A DNA stretch of 18,836 bases from Bordetella parapertussis (GCA_945867725.1 CAMBJI010000007.1:1-18836); one strand, 5' to 3'. Positions 1 to 8,262 are shown, counted from the stretch's first letter. Numbers and translations: made by a program. The notes: generated by a model not told the origin, from the letters alone.

Positions 1-2
1 CA

Positions 3-878
3 GGTTCGCGCTTTGAGCACTTTATGCCAGTCAAGGCCGGCGACACCATCACCGCCCGAGCTCGATTGATCGATGTTCAGGTCAAACAGGGGCGCAACAT
101 TTCGCGCTACGTCAACCAAGTTGGCGAAGTGCTTTACACCAATCAATACGGCCAATTGGTAACTCGCTACGAAGGGGATATTTACCGGGTGCCGCGCAAG
201 CGAAGTGGCGGTGGCTTCAAATTTGCGCTGAAGGAAAAAGAAACTCCACCGCAACCTTACCGGTACACCGATGCTGAAATTGACGCTATTGCCGACGGCT
301 ACCGAAACGAATTTAGACGGGGTAATGACAGCTTGTATTGGGAAGACGTCGGCTTAGGCGACACCCTGCCCGTTGTACAAAAAGGGCCGCTCACCTTGGT
401 CGACATCGTTGGTTTTTACTCTGGTCGGCGCACAGTCTATAACGTCATGAAATTGGCTTTTGCCGATCGTGACAAGCACCCCAGCAACGTCTATTACTCA
501 CCAACACGCAATATTCCTATGCACCCGGCCGCGGGCCACTTTGACGTTGAGATCGCGCATGAAATAGGTATGCCAGCAGCTTATGACCAAGGCTGGCAAC
601 GCATCGGCTGGGCCGGGCACATGCTGACCAACTGGTGCGGCGACAGTGGCTTTGTGCGGCGCCTAGATGGCCGAGTAACCAAGCCGAATCTGATCGGCGA
701 CCTGACCAAGTTAACTGGCGAAGTCGTTGCGAAGCGCAAGACAGAGGCCTTCAACGGAATGCCGACAGAGTCGCTCATAGACATTCGCTGGTGGGGTGAA
801 AACCAACGTGGCGAGCGCAACTGTAACGGCGAAGCCACCGTGCGACTACCTTCCCGCGACATCAACCAGCGCTGCTAA
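3..878 (+). CDS. MaoC/FAS1-like acyl dehydratase, 5' end outside window
   Basis: This is the 3' part of a two-hotdog acyl dehydratase/enoyl-CoA hydratase-like protein. The frame is open to the left edge, and the residues before the first in-window ATG at 24 (GSRFEHF) fit the family, so the true start lies upstream. The N-terminal part (VKAGDTITARARLIDV) resembles the FAS1-like dehydratase hotdog. From about residue 110, GPLTLVDIVGFYSG, the MPAAYDQGWQR segment and GHMLTNWCGDSGF fit the C-terminal hotdog of acyl dehydratases found beside CoA-transferases. Proteins of this family hydrate or dehydrate acyl-CoA thioesters in the cytoplasm. The gene ends 12 bp before a class III CoA-transferase, which supports a CoA-thioester role. 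I did not find an unambiguous hydratase catalytic Asp/His motif, so the reaction is inferred from family and context. Confidence 0.8.
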   Translation, partial: GSRFEHFMPVKAGDTITARARLIDVQVKQGRNISRYVNQVGEVLYTNQYGQLVTRYEGDIYRVPRKRSGGGFKFALKEKETPPQPYRYTDAEIDAIADGYRNEFRRGNDSLYWEDVGLGDTLPVVQKGPLTLVDIVGFYSGRRTVYNVMKLAFADRDKHPSNVYYSPTRNIPMHPAAGHFDVEIAHEIGMPAAYDQGWQRIGWAGHMLTNWCGDSGFVRRLDGRVTKPNLIGDLTKLTGEVVAKRKTEAFNGMPTESLIDIRWWGENQRGERNCNGEATVRLPSRDINQRC

Positions 879-890
879 GCCCGACACACT

Positions 891-2111
891 ATGAGCCCTA
901 CTCGCAGACCTCTTGACGGTATCAAAGTATTGGACCTGACCCACGGAGTTGCCGGACCCTATTGCACGATGGTGCTGGGTGATTTGGGCGCTGAAATCGT
1001 CAAGATTGAAAAACCCGAGCGTGGTGACGCCACGCGTTACATGAACGTGAGCGAGAAATTTCACGCCGATATTCCGCGCGTTGGGGGTGACTATTTTCTA
1101 GCTGTAAACCGGAATAAGCGCAGCGTTGCGATTGAAATGAAAACACCAGAGGGTCGAGCCTTGTGCGAAGAACTGGCGGCCTGGGCCGATGTTGTGGTGC
1201 AAAACTTCAGACCCGGCGTGACCCAGCGACTGGGGTTGGATTATGAGAGTCTGAAGAAAATCAATCCTAAACTTGTGTACGCCAACATTTCGGCTTACGG
1301 CATGGAAGGTGTCTTGGCCGACAAAGCTGGTATGGACATTGCTGTGCAGGCGCGCTCGGGCGTGATGCGCATCACCGGGGCCAACGACAGCCATGAACCC
1401 TTGCGTCCAGGGGCCTCTATTGCCGACTTTGGCGGCGGTATTTATCTGGTGGCGGGTTTGCTGGCTGCATTATTTGACCGTGAGCGCACGGGCGAAGGTC
1501 AGGAAGTTAGTGTGTCTTTGCTCGACGCGACCATGAGCATGCTCATCAATTACTCAGTCGCCGTGATCGACGGGGGCGCTAAGGTCACACCGTTAGGTTC
1601 CGGTCATCCACAGTTGGTCCCTTACCAGGCTTTCCCCACGCAAGACGGCTTTATTGTGGTCGCCACCGGCACCAACAAAACCTACCGCACCCTGTGCGAC
1701 GCCTTGGGCCGACCCGAACTCACCACCGATACGCGCTTTGCGTCCAACCAAAGCCGCGTGGCCAACCGCGCCGCCATAGTCATTGAACTGTCGGCTGTTT
1801 TTAGCCAGCAAACCACAGCCTATTGGATCAACGTGCTGGAAGAGGCCGACGTGCCTTGCGCTCCGGTCAATGAACTCTCCGAAGCCTTTGAAGAGCTCAA
1901 GACAACTGCACCTGACATGGTGCAGCGGATTGCGCATCCGGTACTGGGTTCTGTTGCGCAACTCGGTGTACCTTTCAAATTTTCGGCCTGCCTCGGAGAT
2001 ATTCGGCGTCCACCACCGATGCTTGGAGAGCACACCCACGAAGTGCTCAGCCAATTGCTGAGCCGCAGCGAAGAGACCATCGCGAAGTTGCATGCCAACA
2101 AGGTGATCTGA
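891..2111 (+). CDS. Class III (CaiB/BaiF) CoA-transferase
   Basis: This 406-residue protein has the usual length of family III CoA-transferases, which move CoA between acyl-CoA and a free carboxylic acid through an aspartyl-CoA mixed anhydride. The N-terminus (KVLDLTHGVAGPYCTMVLGDLGAEIVKIE) is diagnostic in arrangement: G-P-Y, LGDLGAEIVKIE, then RGDATR. The expected catalytic aspartate is D149, in AGMDIAVQARSG, equivalent to the PGYD motif of CaiB and formyl-CoA transferase. The C-terminal part has HPQLVPYQAFPTQDG, as in the family. The start at 891 is the first ATG of the frame, 12 bp after the preceding stop, with no strong Shine-Dalgarno sequence. Its stop overlaps the next start by one base (TGATG), which implies translational coupling to the CoA ligase. 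The donor and acceptor acids are unknown. Family assignment is firm. Confidence 0.93.
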   Translation: MSPTRRPLDGIKVLDLTHGVAGPYCTMVLGDLGAEIVKIEKPERGDATRYMNVSEKFHADIPRVGGDYFLAVNRNKRSVAIEMKTPEGRALCEELAAWADVVVQNFRPGVTQRLGLDYESLKKINPKLVYANISAYGMEGVLADKAGMDIAVQARSGVMRITGANDSHEPLRPGASIADFGGGIYLVAGLLAALFDRERTGEGQEVSVSLLDATMSMLINYSVAVIDGGAKVTPLGSGHPQLVPYQAFPTQDGFIVVATGTNKTYRTLCDALGRPELTTDTRFASNQSRVANRAAIVIELSAVFSQQTTAYWINVLEEADVPCAPVNELSEAFEELKTTAPDMVQRIAHPVLGSVAQLGVPFKFSACLGDIRRPPPMLGEHTHEVLSQLLSRSEETIAKLHANKVI

Positions 2112-4231
2112 TGGATCAGCAGCTTGATCGTATTTTTCATGCACGTTCGGTCGCGTTAGTTGGCTTGTCCAGTGATCCGCGCAAGATGACTGGTGCGCCG
2201 CTCGGCATCCTTCGCCAAACGGGCTTCAAGGGCACGATATACCCGGTGAACCCGAAGGTGACTGAGCTCGGAGGCTTGCGCGCTTACCCCAGCATCGCAG
2301 CTCTCCCTGAAGCCCCAGACGTTGCAATGATCATGCTGCCCGCACAAAAATGCGCGCAGGCCGTGCGCGATTGCGCCGCTAAAGGTACACGCGCAGTCGT
2401 GGTACTCAGTTCTGGATTCGAGGAAACAGAGAGTGGACACCAAGAGGCAGCGGACTTAGCGGCAGCTGCCAGGGACAATGGAGTTGCCTTGGTCGGACCT
2501 AATTGCGAAGGCGTCTGGTCGGTGGCCGCACGCACATTGCTTACGTTTGGTTCGGCTGCTAAGCGGGATGTTTTGTACCACGCACCGGTCGCGATACTTT
2601 CGCAAAGTGGCGCAATGGCAGGAGCCATAGCCAGACATTTGCAGAATGATGCTGTCGGGTGCGCTTACGTCGTATCGGTTGGCAATGAAACCGTATTGAC
2701 CATCGCCGATTACATGGAATGGATGATCCGCCAAGACGATGTCCGCGTCGTGCTGTTGTTTATTGAAGGTCTGCGCGATGGTGCACGCTTGTTGAGCGTA
2801 ATTCGTCAAGCCACTTCGCGTGGCATTCGTGTCGGGGTGCTCAAGTCGGGCAACTCAAAAGCCGGTATGGAGGCAGCCGCATCGCACACGGGCAAGATCG
2901 CTTGCGAATTCAATATTTACCGCGATCTACTCGCTGGGGCTGGCGCGATCCTGCTGGAAAGTTTGACCGAATTGATCGCTGCGGGCGAAGTCCTCAGCGT
3001 TGCGTCCGCCCCGCATGCATCGATCTTAAATGACGGGCGCGACGGTCAAGACGGCGTAGCGGTATTCAGCATTCCAGGTGGCACACGGGCACTTATGGCC
3101 GACCAGTGTGAGGCTCACGGCGTACCGCTTTCAACATTCGCGCGCAGTACGGTGACGCAGCTAATGCAAGCCTTGCCCGAGTTCGGAGGTGTCGAAAACC
3201 CCACCGACTTGACCGGTCAGGTACTTTCGCATCAAGGGCTGTTCGACCGCACACTGTCGATCATCGCCGGGGACCCGCACACTGAAGCGCTGGTCGTCCA
3301 AGTCGCCAACCGAGGACCGACTGACGTGATGGAGCGCACTGCCTTGCTGGGCAAGATCGCCAGTGATACCGGCGTTCCAGTCATCGTCACTTTTCTGGGT
3401 GACAGCTTGCCGGCCTCAGACCGCGCGAAATTGAGGGCTCTCAAGGTCTTGTGCGCGCGCGACCCAGCGGAGGCTGCACTTTTCCTCGGCTGGCTGTACA
3501 AAGCACGCGCTGCAAGCCCAGCTGATCGAGTTCTTGAAATTGTGCGTAAACCGACACTGGATCTAGCCGTTACAGCGCCGTCAAACTGGGCCGAAACTAT
3601 GTTGTGGTTCGCCGGCTGCGGCATATCGGTGCCGCGGTGGTTTGTCGCTGCCGCTGGTGACAACGTTGAACAACTGTGCGACGGCATGGGGGCGGTTGCG
3701 GTGAAAGCTTTGCCGGAAGATGCAGCGCATAAAACCGAAATGGGCCTGCTCGCCCTGAATGTACAGGGCGCCGTCGCCATCACAGAAGAAGCGTCGCGTA
3801 TACGAAGCGCGCTGAACAAGCCCAGCGCCGGTATCTTGGTGCAAGAAATGGTCATGGATGGTGTCGAAGTCCTTCTGTCTGCGACGCAAAATCCTGACTT
3901 CGGCCCTGTACTGGCAATTGGTTTGGGAGGCATTTCGGTAGAACTCTTTCGTGATGTGGCCTGGTTGGCCTTGCCAACGGACGACGCCAGCATTCGAAAC
4001 GCGATTGCGAGCCTCAAGCTTGGCGCAGTTCTCAAGGGCTTTCGTGGCAAGCCGCCTGCAGACATCAATGCGCTGGTTAAGGCCATCATCGCCTTCGGGG
4101 AGCAGTTCGTTGCAACCATGCCCGCGTTGCTAGAGTTCGAAATTAATCCCTTGCTCGTATTACCGCAAGGGCGCGGAGTCATCGCTTTAGACGCTCTGGT
4201 ATTGATACAGCCACAACAGCCTAAGGCCTGA
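2111..4231 (+). CDS. NDP-forming acyl-CoA synthetase (acetate-CoA ligase family)
   Basis: This 706-residue protein is a full-length single-chain acyl-CoA synthetase of the ADP-forming type, related to succinyl-CoA synthetase; it makes acyl-CoA from an acid, CoA and ATP through a phosphohistidine. Domain order is a CoA-binding Rossmann domain (about 8-130, with ARSVALVG and IYPVNPK), flavodoxin-like ligase domains (about 150-460), and a C-terminal ATP-grasp domain (about 480-700). S258-H259-T260-G261-K262 contains the His expected to be phosphorylated. The ATP-grasp part shows HKTE (540-543), QEM (578-580), GLGG (604-607) and EINP (677-680). All key motifs are intact. The gene overlaps the CoA-transferase by one base and is followed 5 bp later by an SDR gene. 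The acid substrate cannot be told from sequence; feruloyl-CoA, pimeloyl-CoA and acetyl-CoA enzymes share this fold. Confidence 0.92.
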   Translation: MDQQLDRIFHARSVALVGLSSDPRKMTGAPLGILRQTGFKGTIYPVNPKVTELGGLRAYPSIAALPEAPDVAMIMLPAQKCAQAVRDCAAKGTRAVVVLSSGFEETESGHQEAADLAAAARDNGVALVGPNCEGVWSVAARTLLTFGSAAKRDVLYHAPVAILSQSGAMAGAIARHLQNDAVGCAYVVSVGNETVLTIADYMEWMIRQDDVRVVLLFIEGLRDGARLLSVIRQATSRGIRVGVLKSGNSKAGMEAAASHTGKIACEFNIYRDLLAGAGAILLESLTELIAAGEVLSVASAPHASILNDGRDGQDGVAVFSIPGGTRALMADQCEAHGVPLSTFARSTVTQLMQALPEFGGVENPTDLTGQVLSHQGLFDRTLSIIAGDPHTEALVVQVANRGPTDVMERTALLGKIASDTGVPVIVTFLGDSLPASDRAKLRALKVLCARDPAEAALFLGWLYKARAASPADRVLEIVRKPTLDLAVTAPSNWAETMLWFAGCGISVPRWFVAAAGDNVEQLCDGMGAVAVKALPEDAAHKTEMGLLALNVQGAVAITEEASRIRSALNKPSAGILVQEMVMDGVEVLLSATQNPDFGPVLAIGLGGISVELFRDVAWLALPTDDASIRNAIASLKLGAVLKGFRGKPPADINALVKAIIAFGEQFVATMPALLEFEINPLLVLPQGRGVIALDALVLIQPQQPKA

Positions 4232-4236
4232 TAAAA

Positions 4237-5043
4237 ATGACGTCATCACTTGCCGCCACCAGCGGCACACTTAGGCCAATGACCGGCCGAACCGCGATAG
4301 TCACCGGCTCGGGTGGAAACATTGGCCGGGCCATCGCACTTGGATTCGCAAGGGATGGGGCAAATGTTGTCATCAACGGACATCGCAACCTTGACGCATT
4401 GGAAAGCGTTGCGCAAGAAGCCCGCAGCCTTGGAGTTGAAGCGATGGTGGCGCTGGCCGATGTCGGCGATCATTTGGCTGTCGCGTCGATGGTCGACAAA
4501 ACGGTGCAGCGATTTGGCAGTGTGGATATCGCAGTGTCGAACGTGTCTTTGCGTATTCATCAGCCCTTCCTAAATATCAGCATCGAGGATTGGCAGCGCA
4601 TTATCAACACCAATTTAAGCTCGGCGTTTTACCTTGCGCGCGCTTGCCTTCCGCACATGTCCACCCAACGCTGGGGCCGTATCATTCATATTTCTGGTCG
4701 TGATGGTTTTTCACCTAAGGCTAACCGCGCCCACAATGTGACCGCAAAGGCAGGCGTGTTCGCACTTGCCAAAGCCATCGCCACTGAGTTCGGGCCGCTC
4801 GGCATCACGGCCAATGCCGTCGCACCGGGAATTGTTGATACAACCCGAGATTTAGCACATTACCCGGACGTTGCTAATGACGCGTTGCAGGACAGTTTCA
4901 CTGCTCGAAAGTCCGCGATACCGTTACGCCACTTTGGTCATGTCGACGACATTGCCGCTGCATGCACTTACCTGTGCTCTGACGCTGGTGGATTCATGAC
5001 GGGTCAAATCATGCATGTCAATGGCGGAGAGTTCATGTTTTGA
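4237..5043 (+). CDS. SDR-family protein with atypical active site (copy 1)
   Basis: This is a 268-residue classical-length short-chain dehydrogenase/reductase. The nucleotide-binding loop is TGSGGNIGRAIA, where the usual second Gly (TGxxxGIG) is Asn, and the NNAG motif is replaced by SNVS. The helix Asn (N126 in TNLSSAF) and Lys (K171 in TAKAG) are present, but the residue four before Lys, normally the catalytic Tyr, is N167. The catalytic Ser position is G154, with S153 just before it. FGPLGITANAVAPGIVDT and the C-terminal NGGEFMF fit the superfamily. M15 at 4279 is an alternative start, since the paralogue at 15385 has only a short N-terminal extension; the ATG at 4237 has no clear Shine-Dalgarno sequence. 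It lies 5 bp after the CoA ligase, so it is in the same operon. Fold assignment is firm; activity as a dehydrogenase is uncertain. Confidence 0.88.
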   Translation: MTSSLAATSGTLRPMTGRTAIVTGSGGNIGRAIALGFARDGANVVINGHRNLDALESVAQEARSLGVEAMVALADVGDHLAVASMVDKTVQRFGSVDIAVSNVSLRIHQPFLNISIEDWQRIINTNLSSAFYLARACLPHMSTQRWGRIIHISGRDGFSPKANRAHNVTAKAGVFALAKAIATEFGPLGITANAVAPGIVDTTRDLAHYPDVANDALQDSFTARKSAIPLRHFGHVDDIAAACTYLCSDAGGFMTGQIMHVNGGEFMF

Positions 5044-5059
5044 ATGTTTAAAAGTCTCC

Positions 5060-5072
5060 TGAAACAGTTTCA
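5060..5072. promoter_or_regulatory. Perfect 13-bp palindrome, possible operator
   Basis: TGAAACAGTTTCA is a perfect inverted repeat with 6-bp arms around one central base, lying in the 56-bp gap between the SDR gene and the MmgE/PrpD gene, 27 bp before the latter's ATG. Its size and symmetry fit a dimeric repressor site. The only regulator in the window is the GntR/FCD protein at 7558, whose family usually binds short GT/AC-type palindromes, so the match to it is not compelling. A chance palindrome remains possible. Confidence 0.3.
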
Positions 5073-5099
5073 ATACCTTTTGACACGGACATTCAAACT

Positions 5100-6491
5100 A
5101 TGAGCCAAAAAATGCCTGATCTGACTCTTGCAATGGCCGAATTTGCCATCCGAAAACAGACGTATCCGCCGCTGGCAAGATCGCGAGCATTGGACGCCAT
5201 GATTGATTGCATCGGCTGTATGTTTGCAGGAAGTCGCGAGCCGCTGGCTGTGCCCTTGTTGAAAGTGCTGCCCACAACGCGGGGCGGATCAGCGCTTCAT
5301 ACTGCTCTGCTGATCGGTACCGGCTGCTTCGGCTCTCCCGCAGACGCTGCGCTCTTCAATGGCGCGGTTGCGCATGCGCTTGACTACGACGACACAAATC
5401 ATCCAGCGTATGCCCATCCGAGCGCAGTCCTGGTTCCCGCACTTTTGGCAGCTGCGCGAATCGCAGGCGCGAGCGGGCCCGACCTGATTGATGGTTACAT
5501 CGCCGGCTTCGAAGTTTTTGGAAAGCTGGGGCGTGCAATGAACACGCAGCATTACAAACGCGGCTGGCACACAACCTCCAGTTTTGGCACCATCGCGGCC
5601 GTCGTGGCTGTAGCGAGAATCTTGGGGTTAGACAGGCAGAAAACAGTAATGGCATTGGGCATCGCTGCTTCGTCTGCTTCGGGACTGAGGGCTAACTTCG
5701 GCAGCATGGTTAAGCCGCTGCATGCCGGTTATGCCGCACGCAACGGCGTTTTGGCTGCGCAGCTGGCGCGGGAAGGTTTTGATGCATCGGAGGTGGTGCT
5801 CGAACATCCGTATGGCTACTTTTCAGTGTTCAATGCAGGTATTGGTTTTGACGCTGATCCGCTTCTAGCGTTGGGTGAATCACTGGAAATTCAAACCGAG
5901 CACGGCTTGGCTCTTAAACCATACCCCTCCTGCGGGGCTACGCATCCGGGAATAGAAGCGGCGCTTGCACTTCAAGCGGAGATCAATGGCGAAGAGATCG
6001 CCAGAGTAGAGGCTGGCGTCTGCGAGATGGCTTTTTCACCGCTGATTCATGTCATGCCAAAGACGCCCCTAGAAGGTAAATTCAGCCTTCATTTCTGCGT
6101 TGCTGCGGCGCTAGTTTTCGGCGAGGTCAATCTCTCAACCTTCACACATGCAAAGGTGGCGGACCCTCGCGTACGTGCTTTAATCCCAAAAATTTCGATG
6201 CAAATAGATGAAAGGTGGAAAGATGACAGTGAATTTTCAACTGAGATCACAGTGCTCACGCATTCCGGAAGGCAGCTGTCCCGTCATATTCCGCTTGCGG
6301 CCGGAAAACCGGAGCGCTGGTTCAGCCCGCAGCAGTTGCGCGCGAAATTCGATGATTGCACGGCCGCCCTTGACGGGGCGTTTAAGAATCACACTTACGC
6401 CTCGCTTTGTGCCCTCGAAGAGACGCCAGACGCCACGGTGTTGATCTCGCAGTTGATTATCAATGAATTACCAGAGATAGTGAAAGCTTAG
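5100..6491 (+). CDS. MmgE/PrpD family protein
   Basis: This 463-residue protein is of the usual length for the MmgE/PrpD family, which includes 2-methylcitrate dehydratase, cis-aconitate decarboxylase and iminodisuccinate epimerase. The active-site landmarks are in place: DYDDTNHPAYAHPS (95-108, with H101 and H106), KPLHAG (205-210, with K205 and H208) and KPYPSCGATH (273-282). The first half is the helical domain and the second the alpha/beta lid. No methylcitrate-cycle partners (prpB, prpC, acnM) are nearby, so the context argues against 2-methylcitrate and for another polycarboxylate or hydroxy acid. It sits 56 bp after the SDR gene and 53 bp before a Bug-type receptor. There is no convincing Shine-Dalgarno sequence at 5100; M5 at 5112 is a possible alternative. 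Family is firm, reaction unknown. Confidence 0.92.
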   Translation: MSQKMPDLTLAMAEFAIRKQTYPPLARSRALDAMIDCIGCMFAGSREPLAVPLLKVLPTTRGGSALHTALLIGTGCFGSPADAALFNGAVAHALDYDDTNHPAYAHPSAVLVPALLAAARIAGASGPDLIDGYIAGFEVFGKLGRAMNTQHYKRGWHTTSSFGTIAAVVAVARILGLDRQKTVMALGIAASSASGLRANFGSMVKPLHAGYAARNGVLAAQLAREGFDASEVVLEHPYGYFSVFNAGIGFDADPLLALGESLEIQTEHGLALKPYPSCGATHPGIEAALALQAEINGEEIARVEAGVCEMAFSPLIHVMPKTPLEGKFSLHFCVAAALVFGEVNLSTFTHAKVADPRVRALIPKISMQIDERWKDDSEFSTEITVLTHSGRQLSRHIPLAAGKPERWFSPQQLRAKFDDCTAALDGAFKNHTYASLCALEETPDATVLISQLIINELPEIVKA

Positions 6492-6544
6492 GCTACCCTT
6501 ACTTAACTACACTTATTCCCATAATTATTTTAGGAGACAAACAC

Positions 6545-7513
6545 ATGAGAACCAAATTCTTCATCGCCGCTGCTAGCGCCTGCGTAATGCTTGCATTGGC
6601 CCCCATTACCCACGCACAAAATTTTCCTAATAAACCGGTGCGTTTGGTTGATCCGTATGCACCAGGTGGCTCGACCAGCGTCGTGTCTCAATCGCTATCG
6701 AAAAAATTCCAAGAGTTTTCCGATCAGCCAATGGTCATTGACTACAAGCCGGGGGCTGGTAGCAACATTGGCAGCGATATCGTCGCCAAAGCGACACCGG
6801 ACGGCTACACGGTATTGATAGGCACGAGCAGTCTGGCAATCAACCCCCATCTGTACCGAAGTATGCCGTTCGATCCGATCAAAGACCTCACCCCCATTGC
6901 TCAATTAATCCGCACACCGAACGTGCTTGCTGTCAACCCGGCCCTGCCAGTGCGCACGACGGCCGAACTCATTGCCTACGCACGTGCTAATCCTGGCAAG
7001 CTGAACTACGGATCGTCAGGTAACGGCGCTACCAATCACATGGCCATGGAGTTGTTCAAGACCTTGGCAAAAGTCGATATCCAGCACGTCCCCTTCAAAG
7101 GAGGAAGCGAAGCGCTAGCAGCGCTTCTGGGTGGGCAGATACAAGTACTGTTCAATCCGGCATCTACGCTCGCGCCGCAGGATAAAACCGGCCGATTGCG
7201 CATGATTGCTATCGCTAGCACTGAGCGCGTCAATGGCCTTAACCTGCCGACGGTGGCAGAGTCCGGACTACCGGGATTCAAATCGGAAGTCTGGTTCGGC
7301 TTGTTCGCGCCTGCCGGCACGCCCGCGCCTGTGATCGCTAGACTCAATGCGTTGACAAACCGCATTCTGAAAGACCCAAGCGTCGCTGAGGTTCTGGATA
7401 AAGCTGGAATGGAACCGGTCGGTGGAACCGTCGAAGATCTGGGCAAACTCCTTCAAGCAGACTCTGCGCGTTGGGCTGAGGTGGTGAAGGCAACTGGTGC
7501 AAAAATCCAATAG
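6545..7513 (+). CDS. Bug/TctC-type tripartite tricarboxylate transporter substrate-binding protein
   Basis: This 322-residue periplasmic receptor belongs to the Bug (TctC) family. Residues 1-24 form a signal peptide: basic start (MRTK), a hydrophobic stretch and a cleavage site after THA, before QNFP. The mature protein shows the usual NKPVRLVDPYAPGG start, PGAGSNIGSDIVAKA, NYGSSGNGATNHMA and the PFKGGSEALAALLGGQ segment. Bug proteins bind carboxylates or other small organic molecules and deliver them to a TctAB permease, but no tctA or tctB gene is here, so it may borrow a permease encoded elsewhere or act in sensing. A good ribosome binding site (AGGAG, 6532-6536) precedes the ATG. The leader 6492-6544 is AT-rich with a CATAAT hexamer at 6520-6525, but no good -35. 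The ligand is probably the module 1 substrate (inference). Confidence 0.95.
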   Translation: MRTKFFIAAASACVMLALAPITHAQNFPNKPVRLVDPYAPGGSTSVVSQSLSKKFQEFSDQPMVIDYKPGAGSNIGSDIVAKATPDGYTVLIGTSSLAINPHLYRSMPFDPIKDLTPIAQLIRTPNVLAVNPALPVRTTAELIAYARANPGKLNYGSSGNGATNHMAMELFKTLAKVDIQHVPFKGGSEALAALLGGQIQVLFNPASTLAPQDKTGRLRMIAIASTERVNGLNLPTVAESGLPGFKSEVWFGLFAPAGTPAPVIARLNALTNRILKDPSVAEVLDKAGMEPVGGTVEDLGKLLQADSARWAEVVKATGAKIQ

Positions 7514-7557
7514 ATCAGACCCCCTATTAACACCACAGGTACCTCTTAAACGTCCTG

Positions 7558-8262
7558 ATGCCCAAGCTGAATCCAAAAAGAGTCACTACATCGGCTGACG
7601 TCGAGGTACTTGATGTACTTGTGCAAAGCACCTATCAAGCCATCAAGGATTCGATCCTAGGCAACCGTCTGAGACCGGGGCACAAGTTGATTCACCAGGC
7701 ACTAGCTGAAAGCCTGGGTGTCTCCCGGACACCAGTGCGCGAATCATTGGAGCGGCTATACCAGGAAGGTTACGTAACTCGCATAGCCAATCGTGGCTAC
7801 TGTGTCGCAGAGATTGATGTGCAGGAAGTCAGGGAGCTTTATCAGACGCGTGAAGCGCTAGAAAAATTCTCTTTGCAGCTTCTCTTCAAAGCCGAAATCG
7901 ACCCCGAGTCTATTGCTGGACTTGAGGTGATTAATGCACGGTACAAGCTGCTGTGCATGGAACAGCTCAGCCGTGAACGCCTGATGGTTGATCGTGAGTT
8001 TCATCTTGCACTGGCGGCTCTATCTGGTAACCAGTATTTGCGTCGGTCGCTGGGTGGTATCTTTGATCGGCTAATCCTCAAACGCAGAGTTGAAGGATTT
8101 CACGATCTGCGCGGTATCGAGCCCTACGAAGACCACGTCCGCATACTAACGGCAATTCGGGCAAACGACGAGCAAGCAGCGGTCGGTTTTCTAAACACTC
8201 ATATTGCTGGCGCGTGCACCCGATTTACACGCTACCTCGATCACGCGAATGGTTTCACATGA
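7558..8262 (+). CDS. GntR-family transcriptional regulator (FCD subfamily)
   Basis: This 234-residue protein has an N-terminal GntR winged helix-turn-helix (about 20-85: QALAESLGVSRTPVRESLERL, then the wing YVTRIANRGYCVAEID) and a C-terminal all-helical FCD ligand-binding domain (about 95-225). DREFH (145-149), H193 (EDHVRIL) and H215 (NTHIAG) are placed like the Asp/His residues that bind metal in many FCD domains, suggesting a carboxylate ligand. These regulators usually repress a neighbouring catabolic operon until substrate or an intermediate binds. It is the last gene of module 1, 44 bp after the receptor gene and just upstream of the module 2 promoter region, so it could control either or both. 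The start ATG at 7558 lacks a clear Shine-Dalgarno sequence, but it leaves a normal N-terminal extension before the HTH. Confidence 0.93.
   Translation: MPKLNPKRVTTSADVEVLDVLVQSTYQAIKDSILGNRLRPGHKLIHQALAESLGVSRTPVRESLERLYQEGYVTRIANRGYCVAEIDVQEVRELYQTREALEKFSLQLLFKAEIDPESIAGLEVINARYKLLCMEQLSRERLMVDREFHLALAALSGNQYLRRSLGGIFDRLILKRRVEGFHDLRGIEPYEDHVRILTAIRANDEQAAVGFLNTHIAGACTRFTRYLDHANGFT

Noticed and set aside
1593..2144. Minus-strand open frame (183 codons) opposite the CoA-transferase gene
   Set aside because: No family resemblance or ribosome binding site; the plus-strand gene has its conserved C-terminal motifs here.
3232..4182. Long minus-strand open frame (316 codons) opposite the CoA ligase gene
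   Set aside because: Its translation is rich in Ser, Arg, Pro and Thr without recognisable motifs, and the plus strand here encodes the intact ATP-grasp domain with all expected residues.
5100..6491. Assignment of the MmgE/PrpD gene as prpD (2-methylcitrate dehydratase)
   Set aside because: No prpB, prpC or acnM nearby, and the family covers several reactions, so a specific gene name is not supported.
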